A DNA stretch of 64,000 nucleotides from an uncultured Flavobacterium sp. GTDB taxonomy: Bacteria > Bacteroidota > Bacteroidia > Flavobacteriales > Flavobacteriaceae. The notes under the pieces were generated by a model that was not told the origin of the DNA, ran no database searches, and was given only the letters and a program-made list of their open reading frames with translations. Of this stretch, positions 51,556 through 60,677 are shown piece after piece; positions within the stretch are counted from its first letter, which is position 1, and each line of letters opens with the position of its first letter. The stretch is taken from the NCBI RefSeq assembly GCF_946479975.1, contig NZ_CAMLIX010000001.1, positions 27,043 to 91,042 on the forward strand. The letters run 5' to 3'. Made by a program: the position numbers and the translations under genes.

Positions 51556-52485
51556 ATGAAATTTCCAAAGAGTCATTCTTTACAAGAAATTGCAAATTTG
51601 CTTGACTGCAAATTTATTGGTGACAAAGACTTTCAAGTTTTAGGTATGAACGAAATACATGTCGTTGAACCTGGAGATATTGTTTTTGTTGACCATCCAA
51701 AATACTACGATAAAGCTTTACAGTCGGCTGCGACTATTGTTTTAATAAACAAAGAAGTAGAATGTCCAGAAGGCAAAGCACTTTTAATTTCTGATGATCC
51801 ATTTAGAGATTTTAATGTCCTAACAAGACACTTTAAACCTTTTCAATTTGCAAATGTAGCAATAGCGCCAACTGCAGAAATAGGAGAGGGAACTATAATT
51901 CAGCCAAATAGTTTTGTTGGTAACCACGTAAAAATTGGTAAAAACTGTTTGATTCATTCGAATGTTTCAATTTACGATCATACTGTAATTGGCGACAATG
52001 TAATTATTCATGCTGGAACCATTTTAGGAGCCGATGCTTTTTATTATAAAAAGCGTTCTGAAGGGTATGATCAACTAGTTTCTGGTGGAAGGGTAGTGAT
52101 TGAAGATAATGTTGGAATTGGAGCACTTTGTACAATAGACAAGGGAGTTACAGGAGATACAACCATTGGAGCAGGAACAAAACTGGATAATCAAGTGCAT
52201 GTTGGTCATGATACTGTTATTGGTAAGAAATGTTTAATTGCATCACAGACAGGTATTGCAGGTTGTGTAGTTATTGAAGATGAAGTTACAATGTGGGGGC
52301 AGGTAGGAACTACCAGCGGTATTACAATTGGTTCAAAAGCGGTTGTAATGGGACAAACAGGTGTAACCAAATCTGTTGAAGGAGGAAAAAGCTATTTTGG
52401 AACTCCAATAGAAGAATCTAGAGAAAAATTGAAACAACTTGCCAATATTAAGAAGATTCCTGAAATTTTAAATAAATTGAAGTAA
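51556..52485 (+). CDS. Second LpxD-like acyltransferase
   Basis: A 309-aa left-handed beta-helix protein. It has the LpxD N-terminal domain (LQEIANLLDCKFIGDKDFQV, then HVVEPGDIVFVDHPKYY) and hexapeptide repeats. The catalytic-type His lies in VHVGHDTVIGKK and the C-terminus is short. It is 38 aa shorter than the lpxD at 47.4 kb and differs in the residues around the active site. Lipid A needs only one LpxD, so this paralog may have another acceptor or acyl chain, or a role under other conditions. It lies after efp and is followed one base later by an NTF2-like gene. Confidence 0.88.
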   Translation: MKFPKSHSLQEIANLLDCKFIGDKDFQVLGMNEIHVVEPGDIVFVDHPKYYDKALQSAATIVLINKEVECPEGKALLISDDPFRDFNVLTRHFKPFQFANVAIAPTAEIGEGTIIQPNSFVGNHVKIGKNCLIHSNVSIYDHTVIGDNVIIHAGTILGADAFYYKKRSEGYDQLVSGGRVVIEDNVGIGALCTIDKGVTGDTTIGAGTKLDNQVHVGHDTVIGKKCLIASQTGIAGCVVIEDEVTMWGQVGTTSGITIGSKAVVMGQTGVTKSVEGGKSYFGTPIEESREKLKQLANIKKIPEILNKLK

Positions 52486-52486
52486 T

Positions 52487-52849
52487 ATGTCTATTAAAGA
52501 ATTTGTTCAGAAATTTTATAAGTCAGATGCCTTAATCGATAGCGAAATTTTAAAAACATACCTGCATCCCGACGTTATACTGGAATGGAACAGCAGTAAA
52601 GGTTTTATCGAGATGGATTATAATTCTATACTTGAAATGGCCAATGATTTGAGTCGTGCTTATGTGCGCTCAAAAGTTAGGATCAGCCATATTATAAGCG
52701 AAAATGATTTAGTTTCAGTACGTTATTCTCATTTTGTAAAGACAATTGAAAATCCGCGAGAAGAGATGCTTTTGGCACATTTTGCCACAATTTGGCAGAT
52801 TAAAGATGACAAACTTTACAGAGGTTATCAAATGAGTCAATTTTCTTAA
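52487..52849 (+). CDS. NTF2-like (SnoaL-type) small protein
   Basis: A 120-aa protein with the cone-shaped NTF2 pattern: an N-terminal helix FVQKFYKSDALIDSEILKTY, HPDVILEWNSSKGFIEMDY, then four strands ending WQIKDDKLYRGYQMSQFS. It has no signal peptide. It starts one base after the lpxD-like stop, so the two are almost certainly one transcript. Family members bind small ligands or act as enzymes of many kinds; no specific role can be read. Confidence 0.82.
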   Translation: MSIKEFVQKFYKSDALIDSEILKTYLHPDVILEWNSSKGFIEMDYNSILEMANDLSRAYVRSKVRISHIISENDLVSVRYSHFVKTIENPREEMLLAHFATIWQIKDDKLYRGYQMSQFS

Positions 52850-52892
52850 TATTTTTTTGACAATAAAAGAGGCAAAATACATTACAAAACCT

Positions 52893-52900
52893 TATTTTTG
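52893..52900 (+). promoter_or_regulatory. Candidate -7 box of sucD
   Basis: TATTTTTG fits TAnnTTTG and lies 35 bp upstream of the sucD ATG, after the NTF2-like stop. No TTG box is seen at the usual distance. Confidence 0.45.
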
Positions 52901-52935
52901 CAACACAAATTTAAAAACTACATAAAATATATATC

Positions 52936-53808
52936 ATGAGTGTTTTAGTTAATAAAGATTCCAAAATAATTGTTCAGGGATTTACAGGAAGCGAAGGAAC
53001 TTTCCACGCTTCTCAAATGATTGAGTACGGTACTAATGTTGTTGGAGGTGTAACTCCAGGAAAAGGTGGAACAAGCCATCTAGACCGTCCAGTTTTTAAT
53101 ACAGTAAAAGATGCTGTTGATCAAGCTGGAGCTGATACTTCTATCATTTTTGTTCCGCCAGCTTTTGCTGCTGATGCAATTATGGAAGCTGCTGATGCTG
53201 GAATTAAAGTAATTATTGCTATTACAGAAGGAATTCCTGTAGCAGATATGATTAAAGCAAATAATTATGTTAAAGAAAGAAATTCAAGATTAATTGGTCC
53301 AAACTGTCCAGGTGTAATTACTCCAGGTGAAGCTAAAGTTGGTATTATGCCAGGTTTCGTTTTCAAAAAAGGAACAGTTGGTATCGTTTCTAAATCTGGA
53401 ACTTTAACTTACGAAGCTGCTGACCAAGTTGTAAAACAAGGTTTAGGAATCACTACAGCTATTGGTATTGGTGGAGATCCAATTATTGGAACTACAACTA
53501 AAGAGGCTGTTGAATTATTAATGAACGATCCAGAAACTGAAATTATCATCATGATTGGTGAAATTGGAGGTCAATTAGAAGCTGATGCTGCTAAATGGGT
53601 TAGAGCTGATGGTAACCGTAAACCAGTTGTTGGTTTTATCGCTGGAGAAACTGCTCCTGCTGGTAGAACAATGGGTCACGCAGGTGCTATTGTTGGTGGT
53701 TCTGATGATACTGCTGCTGCTAAAAAACAAATCATGAGAGACAACGGAATTCACGTTGTTGATTCACCAGCTGAAATTGGTAAAAAAGTAAAAGAAGTAC
53801 TTGGATAA
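52936..53808 (+). CDS. sucD: Succinate--CoA ligase, alpha subunit
   Basis: A 290-aa TCA-cycle enzyme subunit. The CoA-binding Rossmann domain begins [20 protein letters not shown]. It includes [20 protein letters not shown]. The active-site His248, phosphorylated in the reaction, lies in [12 protein letters not shown]. With SucC it makes ATP or GTP from succinyl-CoA. The beta-subunit gene is not adjacent. A strong terminator follows. Codon use is biased toward common codons, as expected for a highly expressed gene. Confidence 0.97.
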   Translation: MSVLVNKDSKIIVQGFTGSEGTFHASQMIEYGTNVVGGVTPGKGGTSHLDRPVFNTVKDAVDQAGADTSIIFVPPAFAADAIMEAADAGIKVIIAITEGIPVADMIKANNYVKERNSRLIGPNCPGVITPGEAKVGIMPGFVFKKGTVGIVSKSGTLTYEAADQVVKQGLGITTAIGIGGDPIIGTTTKEAVELLMNDPETEIIIMIGEIGGQLEADAAKWVRADGNRKPVVGFIAGETAPAGRTMGHAGAIVGGSDDTAAAKKQIMRDNGIHVVDSPAEIGKKVKEVLG

Positions 53809-53835
53809 TCTTCAAGTCTGGAAATAATAAATTTC

Positions 53836-53868
53836 AAAAAAGTCTCAATATCTTGTTGAGACTTTTTT
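53836..53868 (+). terminator. Intrinsic terminator of sucD
   Basis: AAAAAAGTCTCAA pairs perfectly with TTGAGACTTTTTT across a 7-nt loop. Confidence 0.9.
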
Positions 53869-53949
53869 ACATTTCAGAATACTGAGGTATAAATAGTAAA
53901 AAACGTAGCATCTTAGAACCTCAGTATCTTAGAAGTTACAAAAGAAAAT

Positions 53950-54378
53950 ATGAGTATAGATTTAGGAAAATTTAAAGTAAGCAATAGTTTTACTTTTAAA
54001 ATTGAAGATAGTTTAGAACAAGTTTGTAACGCTCCAGAAGGAAGCGCGGGAATTTTTGTTGTTTATGCTGTTGAAGGAGAAGATAAAGAATTGATCATGG
54101 TTGGTTCTACAGGAACTGTTCAGAACGATGGAACTTTAAAAAGCAAAAATGGTGGACTTTACGATAAAATTGTAAACGGACATCAATTTGCAAAAACCGG
54201 AAGAAAGTATTCTTGGCCGGCACAAATGAAATTAGAAAACATTTCAGCTCTTGAAGTAGTTTGGTATGAAACATTTACAGCTGATGTAAAAGCAATTCCA
54301 ACTGCTGTTGAAGGACAGGTTTTACAAAATTTCTTAGACGGAAGCGGAACATTACCAAGATGGAATGTAGCTTTCTAA
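53950..54378 (+). CDS. Uncharacterised protein, GIY-YIG-like pattern, 142 aa
   Basis: A cytosolic 142-aa protein. The segment GSAGIFVVYAV, the strand LIMVGSTGTV, then LYDKIVNGHQF and EVVWYETFTADVKAIPTAVE resemble in order the GIY, YIG, helix and late Glu of a GIY-YIG nuclease. In place of YIG there is VGS, and the usual Arg is not obvious. It may therefore be a divergent or inactive member. It stands alone between two terminators. The family call is tentative. Confidence 0.55.
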   Translation: MSIDLGKFKVSNSFTFKIEDSLEQVCNAPEGSAGIFVVYAVEGEDKELIMVGSTGTVQNDGTLKSKNGGLYDKIVNGHQFAKTGRKYSWPAQMKLENISALEVVWYETFTADVKAIPTAVEGQVLQNFLDGSGTLPRWNVAF

Positions 54379-54397
54379 GCTAAATTAGAATATATTT

Positions 54398-54430
54398 AAG
54401 CCCTGTTGATATTTCAGCAGGGCTTTTTTT
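54398..54430 (+). terminator. Intrinsic terminator
   Basis: AAGCCCTG (54398-54405) pairs with CAGGGCTT (54418-54425), followed by a T run to 54430. It ends the 142-aa gene. Confidence 0.9.
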
Positions 54431-54901
54431 ATGATCTGTAATTAAATTTGATTCTTTCAATTGAATCACATTATGAAACTTTGGTATGGAATTTTGTAGG
54501 AATTATTAAGTCGGTAATTGCATCTCCAATTTTAAAAGCTCAGAAATTACATTAGTTAATTAAAATTTAAATTATAGTAAATTTAAGATTAAATGAAAAA
54601 AATAAGGCAATTACTGATAAATTTAGAAAAAGTTTCCTTTTTTAGTGAGTAATTGGGTTTTTATCATTTGCTTTTCTATATTTATCACACAAAAACAAAA
54701 AATAATGTTAAAATTTGATTCTTTATGTATGAATCAGATGTTCTGTTTATGTAAAAATCTTGTTTAATTTATGTTAAATAATCTTTCTGACAAACATTAT
54801 TCCTTTTACTGTAAAGCCAATTTTATAAATAAGTAATCCTATTATTTAGAAATCCAATTCTCTTTTTAAATGATTTGATTGCATCTCAAAGTTTTTAAGT
54901 T
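54431..54901 (+). other. Long AT-rich spacer upstream of the ECF sigma gene
   Basis: No coding frame is convincing in these 471 bp. Two similar inverted repeats stand out: TGATTC-N8-GAATCA at 54449-54468 and TGATTC-N9-GAATCA at 54716-54736, each preceded by AAATT. No clear TTG/TAnnTTTG promoter pair could be assigned. The spacer presumably holds the promoter and control sites of the sigma factor gene. Confidence 0.45.
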
Positions 54902-55507
54902 ATGAGCCACATTTTAAACAACAAAGTCTTAGATGATTTTATTCTTTGGAATAATTTGAAAAATGGTGATGAAAAATCATTTTCTTTGCTTTTTGAGAAG
55001 TACTATCGTGATTTAATTAACTACGGCAATTCACTTTGTCCTTTTGCTGAAAAAGTACAAGACTGTATTCAAGATGTTTTTGCAGACATTTGGCTGTACC
55101 GTAATTCATTACAGGATAATGTAATTGTCAAAGCGTATCTTCTTTCAAGTGTTAGAAAAAGAATTGCGCGGCTACATGAAAGAGATTATGTTTTTAAAAA
55201 AACAACTACTACAGATGTTTTAGAATTTTTATTTGATTTTTCTATTGAAAATGATTTAGTAGAAGATGAAGTAACTGCTGAACGTGTTTTATACTTAAAT
55301 AAACTACTAAATGATTTACCGGGCCGTCAGAAAGAGGCATTGTATCTTCGTTATCATCAAGGATTAAGCGTAGATCAAATCGCTGACCTATTAGATGTAA
55401 ATTATCAATCTGCAAATAACTTATTGCATCGTGGTTTGTTGAGTCTTCGTAAAGAATGGAAGGGAAGTATTCCTTTGTTAATCCTTATATCCTCAGGGCT
55501 TTTGTAG
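54902..55507 (+). CDS. ECF RNA polymerase sigma factor (sigma-70 family)
   Basis: A 201-aa ECF sigma factor. Region 2 has FEKYYRDLINYGNSLCPF and DVFADIWLYRNSL (about residues 58-70). Region 4 has LPGRQKEALYLRYHQGLSVD and a DLLDVNYQSANNLLHRGLLS recognition helix. It directs RNA polymerase to a small gene set. FecR anti-sigma and an STN-domain SusC follow in order, so it is the output of a surface-signalling circuit likely to switch on the uptake locus. An anti-sigma-bound state without substrate is inferred from the family. Confidence 0.94.
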   Translation: MSHILNNKVLDDFILWNNLKNGDEKSFSLLFEKYYRDLINYGNSLCPFAEKVQDCIQDVFADIWLYRNSLQDNVIVKAYLLSSVRKRIARLHERDYVFKKTTTTDVLEFLFDFSIENDLVEDEVTAERVLYLNKLLNDLPGRQKEALYLRYHQGLSVDQIADLLDVNYQSANNLLHRGLLSLRKEWKGSIPLLILISSGLL

Positions 55508-55597
55508 TTTTTTAAGAAAAAATCAAAAAAAAATCTTAAATAAGTGAGTATATAATATAAAAACTGTCCTCTTTGTTTTTGTAACCTTAATAATAAG

Positions 55598-56713
55598 ATG
55601 CAAAAACGCAATAATTACACCCAAATAGAAGACTTCTTAGCTGATGAATCTTTTCAATTATGGATATTATCTAAAGTTGATGAACAAGGCTGGGAAGAAT
55701 GGACTTTAGAAAATCTTCAACGAGCTAAGTTGGTCGAAGATGCAAGGCTTTTACTATTAGCCATGAAAGTTCCAGATTCAAGATTGTCTTCAAGTCAAGT
55801 TCACGAAGCTTTGCAGGAAACTTGGCATAAAATAGAACAAAGAGAAGCAATTTCTCAAGAAACTTCAAAAATAAAAAGACTTAAAGTACAGCGATATTGG
55901 ATCAGCGGTATTGCAGCAGCTATTTTGGTAGGGATATTTTCTACTTGGTTTTTTAAAAATGATATTCTGCCAAATGATAATGTAGTTACCTACAAAGAAC
56001 TGGTTGAAGAAAATAACGAAGGTTTAGTTGAGCAAACCAACAACACAGAAAAATCTCAAATTGTAACCTTATCAGACGGTAGTTCTGTACTGTTACTGCC
56101 AAATAGTAAATTAAGTTACCCTAAAATCTTTACCGGAAACGAGAGAAAGGTCTATTTATCCGGCGAAGGTTTCTTTGAAATTAGTAAAAATCCTAAAAAG
56201 CCTTTTTTTGTTTACGCTAACGAAATTGTGACACGAGTAGTAGGGACCAGTTTTAGAATAAAAGCTTATCCAGATCAGCAAAATGTTGAAGTTCTTGTTC
56301 GCACCGGTAAAGTAAGGGTAAAATCAAATGATTTAGCACGACCTGTAGAAAACGAAGAAATTGTTTTACTTCCTAATCAAGCGGTACGTTTTGTTCGTAA
56401 AGATTTTGTCTTCAATAAGATTACAAATATTACAGAAGATCCGGTTTTAGTAAGTAGCATAACACATATTGAGCAATTGAGTTTTGAGTTTACCGATATT
56501 CCTGTCGCTCAGATTCTTGAAACAATAGAACAAGCTTATATGGTAGATATTGATTTTCCTCATGATAAATTAAAAGACTGCCGATTAACCACTTCTTTGA
56601 GCGATCAGCCTTTGGCAGAAAAACTAAAAATTATCTGTAAAAGTATTGGCGGCGACACAAATTATGAAATGAATGGAAATCAAATTGTAATTACGACTTC
56701 TGGCTGTAACTAG
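55598..56713 (+). CDS. FecR family anti-sigma factor
   Basis: A 371-aa inner-membrane regulator. A cytosolic N-terminal part binds the sigma factor. A single helix YWISGIAAAILVGIFSTWF (about residues 104-122) crosses the membrane. The periplasmic FecR domain (about 150-255) has LSDGSSVLLLPNSKLSYP and GEGFFEI. A C-terminal DUF4974/STN-like domain (about 300-371) begins FEFTDIPVAQILETIEQAY. It relays occupancy of the outer-membrane SusC to the sigma factor. It starts 90 bp after the sigma gene. Confidence 0.93.
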   Translation: MQKRNNYTQIEDFLADESFQLWILSKVDEQGWEEWTLENLQRAKLVEDARLLLLAMKVPDSRLSSSQVHEALQETWHKIEQREAISQETSKIKRLKVQRYWISGIAAAILVGIFSTWFFKNDILPNDNVVTYKELVEENNEGLVEQTNNTEKSQIVTLSDGSSVLLLPNSKLSYPKIFTGNERKVYLSGEGFFEISKNPKKPFFVYANEIVTRVVGTSFRIKAYPDQQNVEVLVRTGKVRVKSNDLARPVENEEIVLLPNQAVRFVRKDFVFNKITNITEDPVLVSSITHIEQLSFEFTDIPVAQILETIEQAYMVDIDFPHDKLKDCRLTTSLSDQPLAEKLKIICKSIGGDTNYEMNGNQIVITTSGCN

Positions 56714-56819
56714 AGTTTTAATTGAATTAAAATAAAAAATAAGAAAACCAAAATTAAACTGAATGTCTAAAACTAAAATAATGAGATAATTGCCTATGTA
56801 AAAAGTAAATGCATAAAAA

Positions 56820-56888
56820 AAGTGCCGAACATGCTGTAACATTTTCGACACTTAAATGTAGTAAATCACTCTCTGTAAAGAGTAATTT
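56820..56888 (+). other. Two hairpins in the leader of the SusC gene
   Basis: AAGTGCCGA (56820-56828) pairs with TCGACACTT (56845-56853) with one mismatch. AAATCACTCT (56863-56872) pairs with AGAGTAATTT (56879-56888) with one mismatch. They lie 50-120 bp before the SusC ATG, after the FecR stop. They may be an attenuator, a mRNA-processing site or a partial terminator. Confidence 0.4.
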
Positions 56889-56941
56889 ATGATGTTTCTT
56901 AAAATACACTCGAATAGTATTAATCAAAACAAACCAAAATT

Positions 56942-59900
56942 ATGAAAAAACCTGTTGTCAAGCAACGATTACTTCACCAAATCATGAAAATAACGCTGTT
57001 TCAATTTGTGTTAGCACTTATATTTTCAAGTGTTACGATGGCAAATAATGTAAATGGGCAGAAAAAACTAGATACTAAAGTTACAATTACAGTCGAAAAT
57101 CTAACTTTAGACAATGCTTTATCTAAAATCGAAAAATCTGCTCATGTAAAATTTTCTTATAATTCTAGACTACCTCAACTTACACAGAAGGTTAGTATAG
57201 AAGCAAACCAAGAAACTTTAGCTAGTATTCTAAGCAGAATATTGGTACCATTTAATATAACTTTTTCAGAAGTAAGCAATCAAATTGTACTTCAAAAAAA
57301 TGCAGTTGGAGGATTTTCAAACGTAAATAACCATGATTCGTTATTTGAACTTTTGACTTTTGGACCAATTATTAAAGGAAAAGTTACAGATCAAACTGGC
57401 AGTCCGCTTCCGGGTGCTACTGTTATGGCTAAAGGAACTAAAACGGCAGTCTTAACTGATTTTGACGGAAATTTCGTGATCGAAATGCCCGCTAACGTAA
57501 ACCGTTTGGTAATTTCTTATGTTGGTATGGAATCTAGAGAAATTGGTATAGATAACATTACACCAACTGTAGTTTTAACTGAAGCTGGTCAAAATCTTAA
57601 AGAAGTTGTAATTACAACTGGATACGAAAAAACTTCAAAAAGAACTTTTACAGGAGCAATTAGTAAAATTTCTGGAACAGAGTTAAAAGTAGATGGAGTT
57701 GTCGATGTAAGTAGAATGATTGAAGGAAAAGCTGCGGGTGTTACTGTGCAAAACGTTACAGGTACATTTGGTACAGCTCCTAAAATTACAGTTCGTGGAT
57801 CTTCTTCTATTTTTGGAGATACAAAACCTTTATGGGTTATTGATGGTGTTGTTCAAGAGGATATTATTAATATGTCATTTGCAGATTTAGCATCAGGAAA
57901 CTCTGAAACATTATTAAGTTCATCTGTAGCTGGATTAAGTGCAAACGATATTCAAAGTATTGAAATTCTTAAAGATGCATCTGCTACTTCAATCTATGGT
58001 TCAAGATCATTGAATGGAGTTGTGGTTGTAACAACGAAGCAAGGACGTAGAGATGCTCCATTAAAAATTAGTTACGGATTAGAGCAAACTGTAAGAACAG
58101 TACCTAATTACAGCCAATTTGATATTTTAAATTCTCAGGAATCAATGAGTATTTTTAAAGAAATGGAAGCTAAAGGTTATCTAGATTTGCCATCAACAGT
58201 AAATGGAAGATATGGCGGTGCTTACAATATTTTAGGAAGAGCTATAAATACTTATAATCCAGAAACTGGAACTTATTTAGTAAACAATGATCCAGTAAGC
58301 CGTAATAATTTTTTGAAAAAATATGAACAAGCAAATACAGATTGGTTTAGTGTTTTATTTAGACCTTCTATTACACAAAATCACTCTTTGAGTTTTTCTG
58401 GGGGAGGAAAAAACAATACGTTCTACGCTTCATTAGGTTATTATACGGATCCAGGATGGACTATTGCTGATGATGTAAAACAAATATCAAGTAACATAAA
58501 AGGAACTTTTTATGTAAATGATAAATTAAATATTACTCTATCAACTTTAGCATCTGTTAGAGATCAAGGTGCTCCTGGAACTTACGAAAGTGAAAAAGAT
58601 GTTGTTTTTGGTAAGGTAACTCGTGATTTTGATATTAATCCATTTAGCTATGTATTAAATACAAGTAGAACTTTGCGTCCTTATGATGAAAATGGTAATC
58701 TAGAGTATTACAGAAATAACTGGGCAAAAATGAACATTGTAAACGAATTAGCGAACAATTTTATAGAAATTGAAGTTAAAGATATTCGTTTTCAAATGGA
58801 TTTAGATTACAAGATTAATCCACACTTAACTTACAACTTAACTGGTTCTGCACGTTATGCAAACACAAACCGTGAGCACAAAATTCTAGAAGGCTCAAAC
58901 GTTGTTGGAGCTTATAAAGCTGGAACAGCACTTGGTGAAGATGGAGTAAATACATTAGTGAGAGATCAAAATATCTTTTTATACCAAGACCCAAATGATT
59001 TGACAGCACCAAAAGAATCTGTACTTCCAAATGGTGGATTCTTAAGAAAGTTTACAAACGATATGACTTCTTACAATTTAAGAAATAGTGTAAGTTACAG
59101 AAATGTATTTAGCGATAAACATGAAGTAGAAGGTTTATTTGGAACTGAAATGAGAGTTGTAGACAGAACTAGTGATCAATTTACTGCTGCTGGTTTACAA
59201 TACGATAGAGGATTAACTCCTTTTACAGACCCAAGAATTATTGAAAAAATAATAAATGCTGGTGATTCGTATTATGGTTTTAATGAAGAAAAAGAAAGAA
59301 CAGTAGGTTTCTTTGGTAAAGTAGGTTATACTTATGATCGTCGTTATACAGCTTCTGTTACAGGACGTTATGATGGATCTAATAGACAAGGTAATAGCGA
59401 TTCATCAAGATGGCTGCCAACTTATACTTTTAGTGGGAAGTGGAACGTAGCCGAAGAAAGCTTCATGAAAGATATACAATCTGTAAACACTTTAGCTTTA
59501 AGAGCATCATATGGTTTAACTGCTACAGCAGGACCAGCAACAAATTCTTTAGCAATTTACAAGAGTGCTATTACAGACCGTTTCGGACTTGATGACAGAG
59601 AATCTGGTATTAGAATTGACGAATTGCAAAACGGAGACTTAACTTGGGAAAAACAATTTGAAACTAATATTGGAGTTGATTTAGGAATGTTTAATAACAG
59701 AATTCAATTGACAACAGATATTTACCGTCGTAAAGCATTTGATTTGGTTGATTATGTAATTACATCTGGAATTGGCGGTCAAAGAATAAGACAAGGTAAT
59801 AATGCAGATATGGAAACCAAAGGATTGGAAGTTGGATTTACAACTAAAAACTTTGATAGTGGCGATTTCAAATGGTCTACAACACTTAATTTTTCTGTTT

Positions 59901-60667
59901 ACCATCAAGAAATTACAAAACTGCAAAACACTCCAACAGCATTTGATTTAATTGATGCAAATGGAGGAAATACGGTAGGACACCCTAGAAATTCATTGTA
60001 TTCATATCAATTTACAGGTTTAAACAATCAAGGGCTTCCAACATTTATATTACAAGATGGAGCAGAAGATAATATAACCGATGCAAATTTTCAGGACAAT
60101 TTAAATGTTACAAAATATTTAAAATACGAAGGATCAATAGAACCTAACAAATCAATTGGTTTAGCAAATACATTTACCTATAAAAATTGGTCTTTATATG
60201 TTTTTATCGTAGGTTCAGGAGGAAACAAAGTTCGTTTAAATCCTGCGTATGATAGTACTTACGATGACTTAACAGTTTTCACGAAAGATTTTACAAACCG
60301 TTGGATTAATCCTGGAGATGAAAACTTTACAAATGTACCTGTGATTGCAGACAAACGTTTAAATGCTAACTATGGTGGTGAGCGTATATTGGCTAGAGCT
60401 TATAATACGTATAATTATTCGGATGTGCGTATCGCAGATGGAGATTTTGTAAGACTGAAAAATATCTCATTGAGCTGGGAATTTCCTCGTGATTTTAAGA
60501 GAAAACTTGGGGTAAGCACTTTTACATTAAAAGGTTCTGCAGTAAATCCGTGGCTGATTTATTCTGATAAAAGATTAAACGGACAAGATCCTGAGTTTCG
60601 TAATTCGGGAGGAGTTGCTTTGCCGATAACATCTCAATACACATTTACTTTAAACCTTTCATTATAA
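56942..60667 (+). CDS. SusC/RagA family TonB-linked outer-membrane protein with STN domain
   Basis: A 1241-aa TonB-dependent transporter. A signal/anchor segment (LFQFVLALIFSSVTMANNVN) precedes an STN signalling domain (about residues 43-110, VTITVENLTLDNALSKIEKS). Next is a carboxypeptidase-like domain (about 133-215, IKGKVTDQTGSPLPGATVMA). The plug carries SIEILKDASATSIYGSRSLN, and a long beta-barrel ends FTLNLSL. It imports a bound nutrient with its SusD lid. The STN domain marks it as a sensor that talks to the FecR protein encoded just before it. The substrate class is not evident. Confidence 0.96.
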   Translation: MKKPVVKQRLLHQIMKITLFQFVLALIFSSVTMANNVNGQKKLDTKVTITVENLTLDNALSKIEKSAHVKFSYNSRLPQLTQKVSIEANQETLASILSRILVPFNITFSEVSNQIVLQKNAVGGFSNVNNHDSLFELLTFGPIIKGKVTDQTGSPLPGATVMAKGTKTAVLTDFDGNFVIEMPANVNRLVISYVGMESREIGIDNITPTVVLTEAGQNLKEVVITTGYEKTSKRTFTGAISKISGTELKVDGVVDVSRMIEGKAAGVTVQNVTGTFGTAPKITVRGSSSIFGDTKPLWVIDGVVQEDIINMSFADLASGNSETLLSSSVAGLSANDIQSIEILKDASATSIYGSRSLNGVVVVTTKQGRRDAPLKISYGLEQTVRTVPNYSQFDILNSQESMSIFKEMEAKGYLDLPSTVNGRYGGAYNILGRAINTYNPETGTYLVNNDPVSRNNFLKKYEQANTDWFSVLFRPSITQNHSLSFSGGGKNNTFYASLGYYTDPGWTIADDVKQISSNIKGTFYVNDKLNITLSTLASVRDQGAPGTYESEKDVVFGKVTRDFDINPFSYVLNTSRTLRPYDENGNLEYYRNNWAKMNIVNELANNFIEIEVKDIRFQMDLDYKINPHLTYNLTGSARYANTNREHKILEGSNVVGAYKAGTALGEDGVNTLVRDQNIFLYQDPNDLTAPKESVLPNGGFLRKFTNDMTSYNLRNSVSYRNVFSDKHEVEGLFGTEMRVVDRTSDQFTAAGLQYDRGLTPFTDPRIIEKIINAGDSYYGFNEEKERTVGFFGKVGYTYDRRYTASVTGRYDGSNRQGNSDSSRWLPTYTFSGKWNVAEESFMKDIQSVNTLALRASYGLTATAGPATNSLAIYKSAITDRFGLDDRESGIRIDELQNGDLTWEKQFETNIGVDLGMFNNRIQLTTDIYRRKAFDLVDYVITSGIGGQRIRQGNNADMETKGLEVGFTTKNFDSGDFKWSTTLNFSVYHQEITKLQNTPTAFDLIDANGGNTVGHPRNSLYSYQFTGLNNQGLPTFILQDGAEDNITDANFQDNLNVTKYLKYEGSIEPNKSIGLANTFTYKNWSLYVFIVGSGGNKVRLNPAYDSTYDDLTVFTKDFTNRWINPGDENFTNVPVIADKRLNANYGGERILARAYNTYNYSDVRIADGDFVRLKNISLSWEFPRDFKRKLGVSTFTLKGSAVNPWLIYSDKRLNGQDPEFRNSGGVALPITSQYTFTLNLSL

Positions 60668-60677
60668 TAGTCAAATT

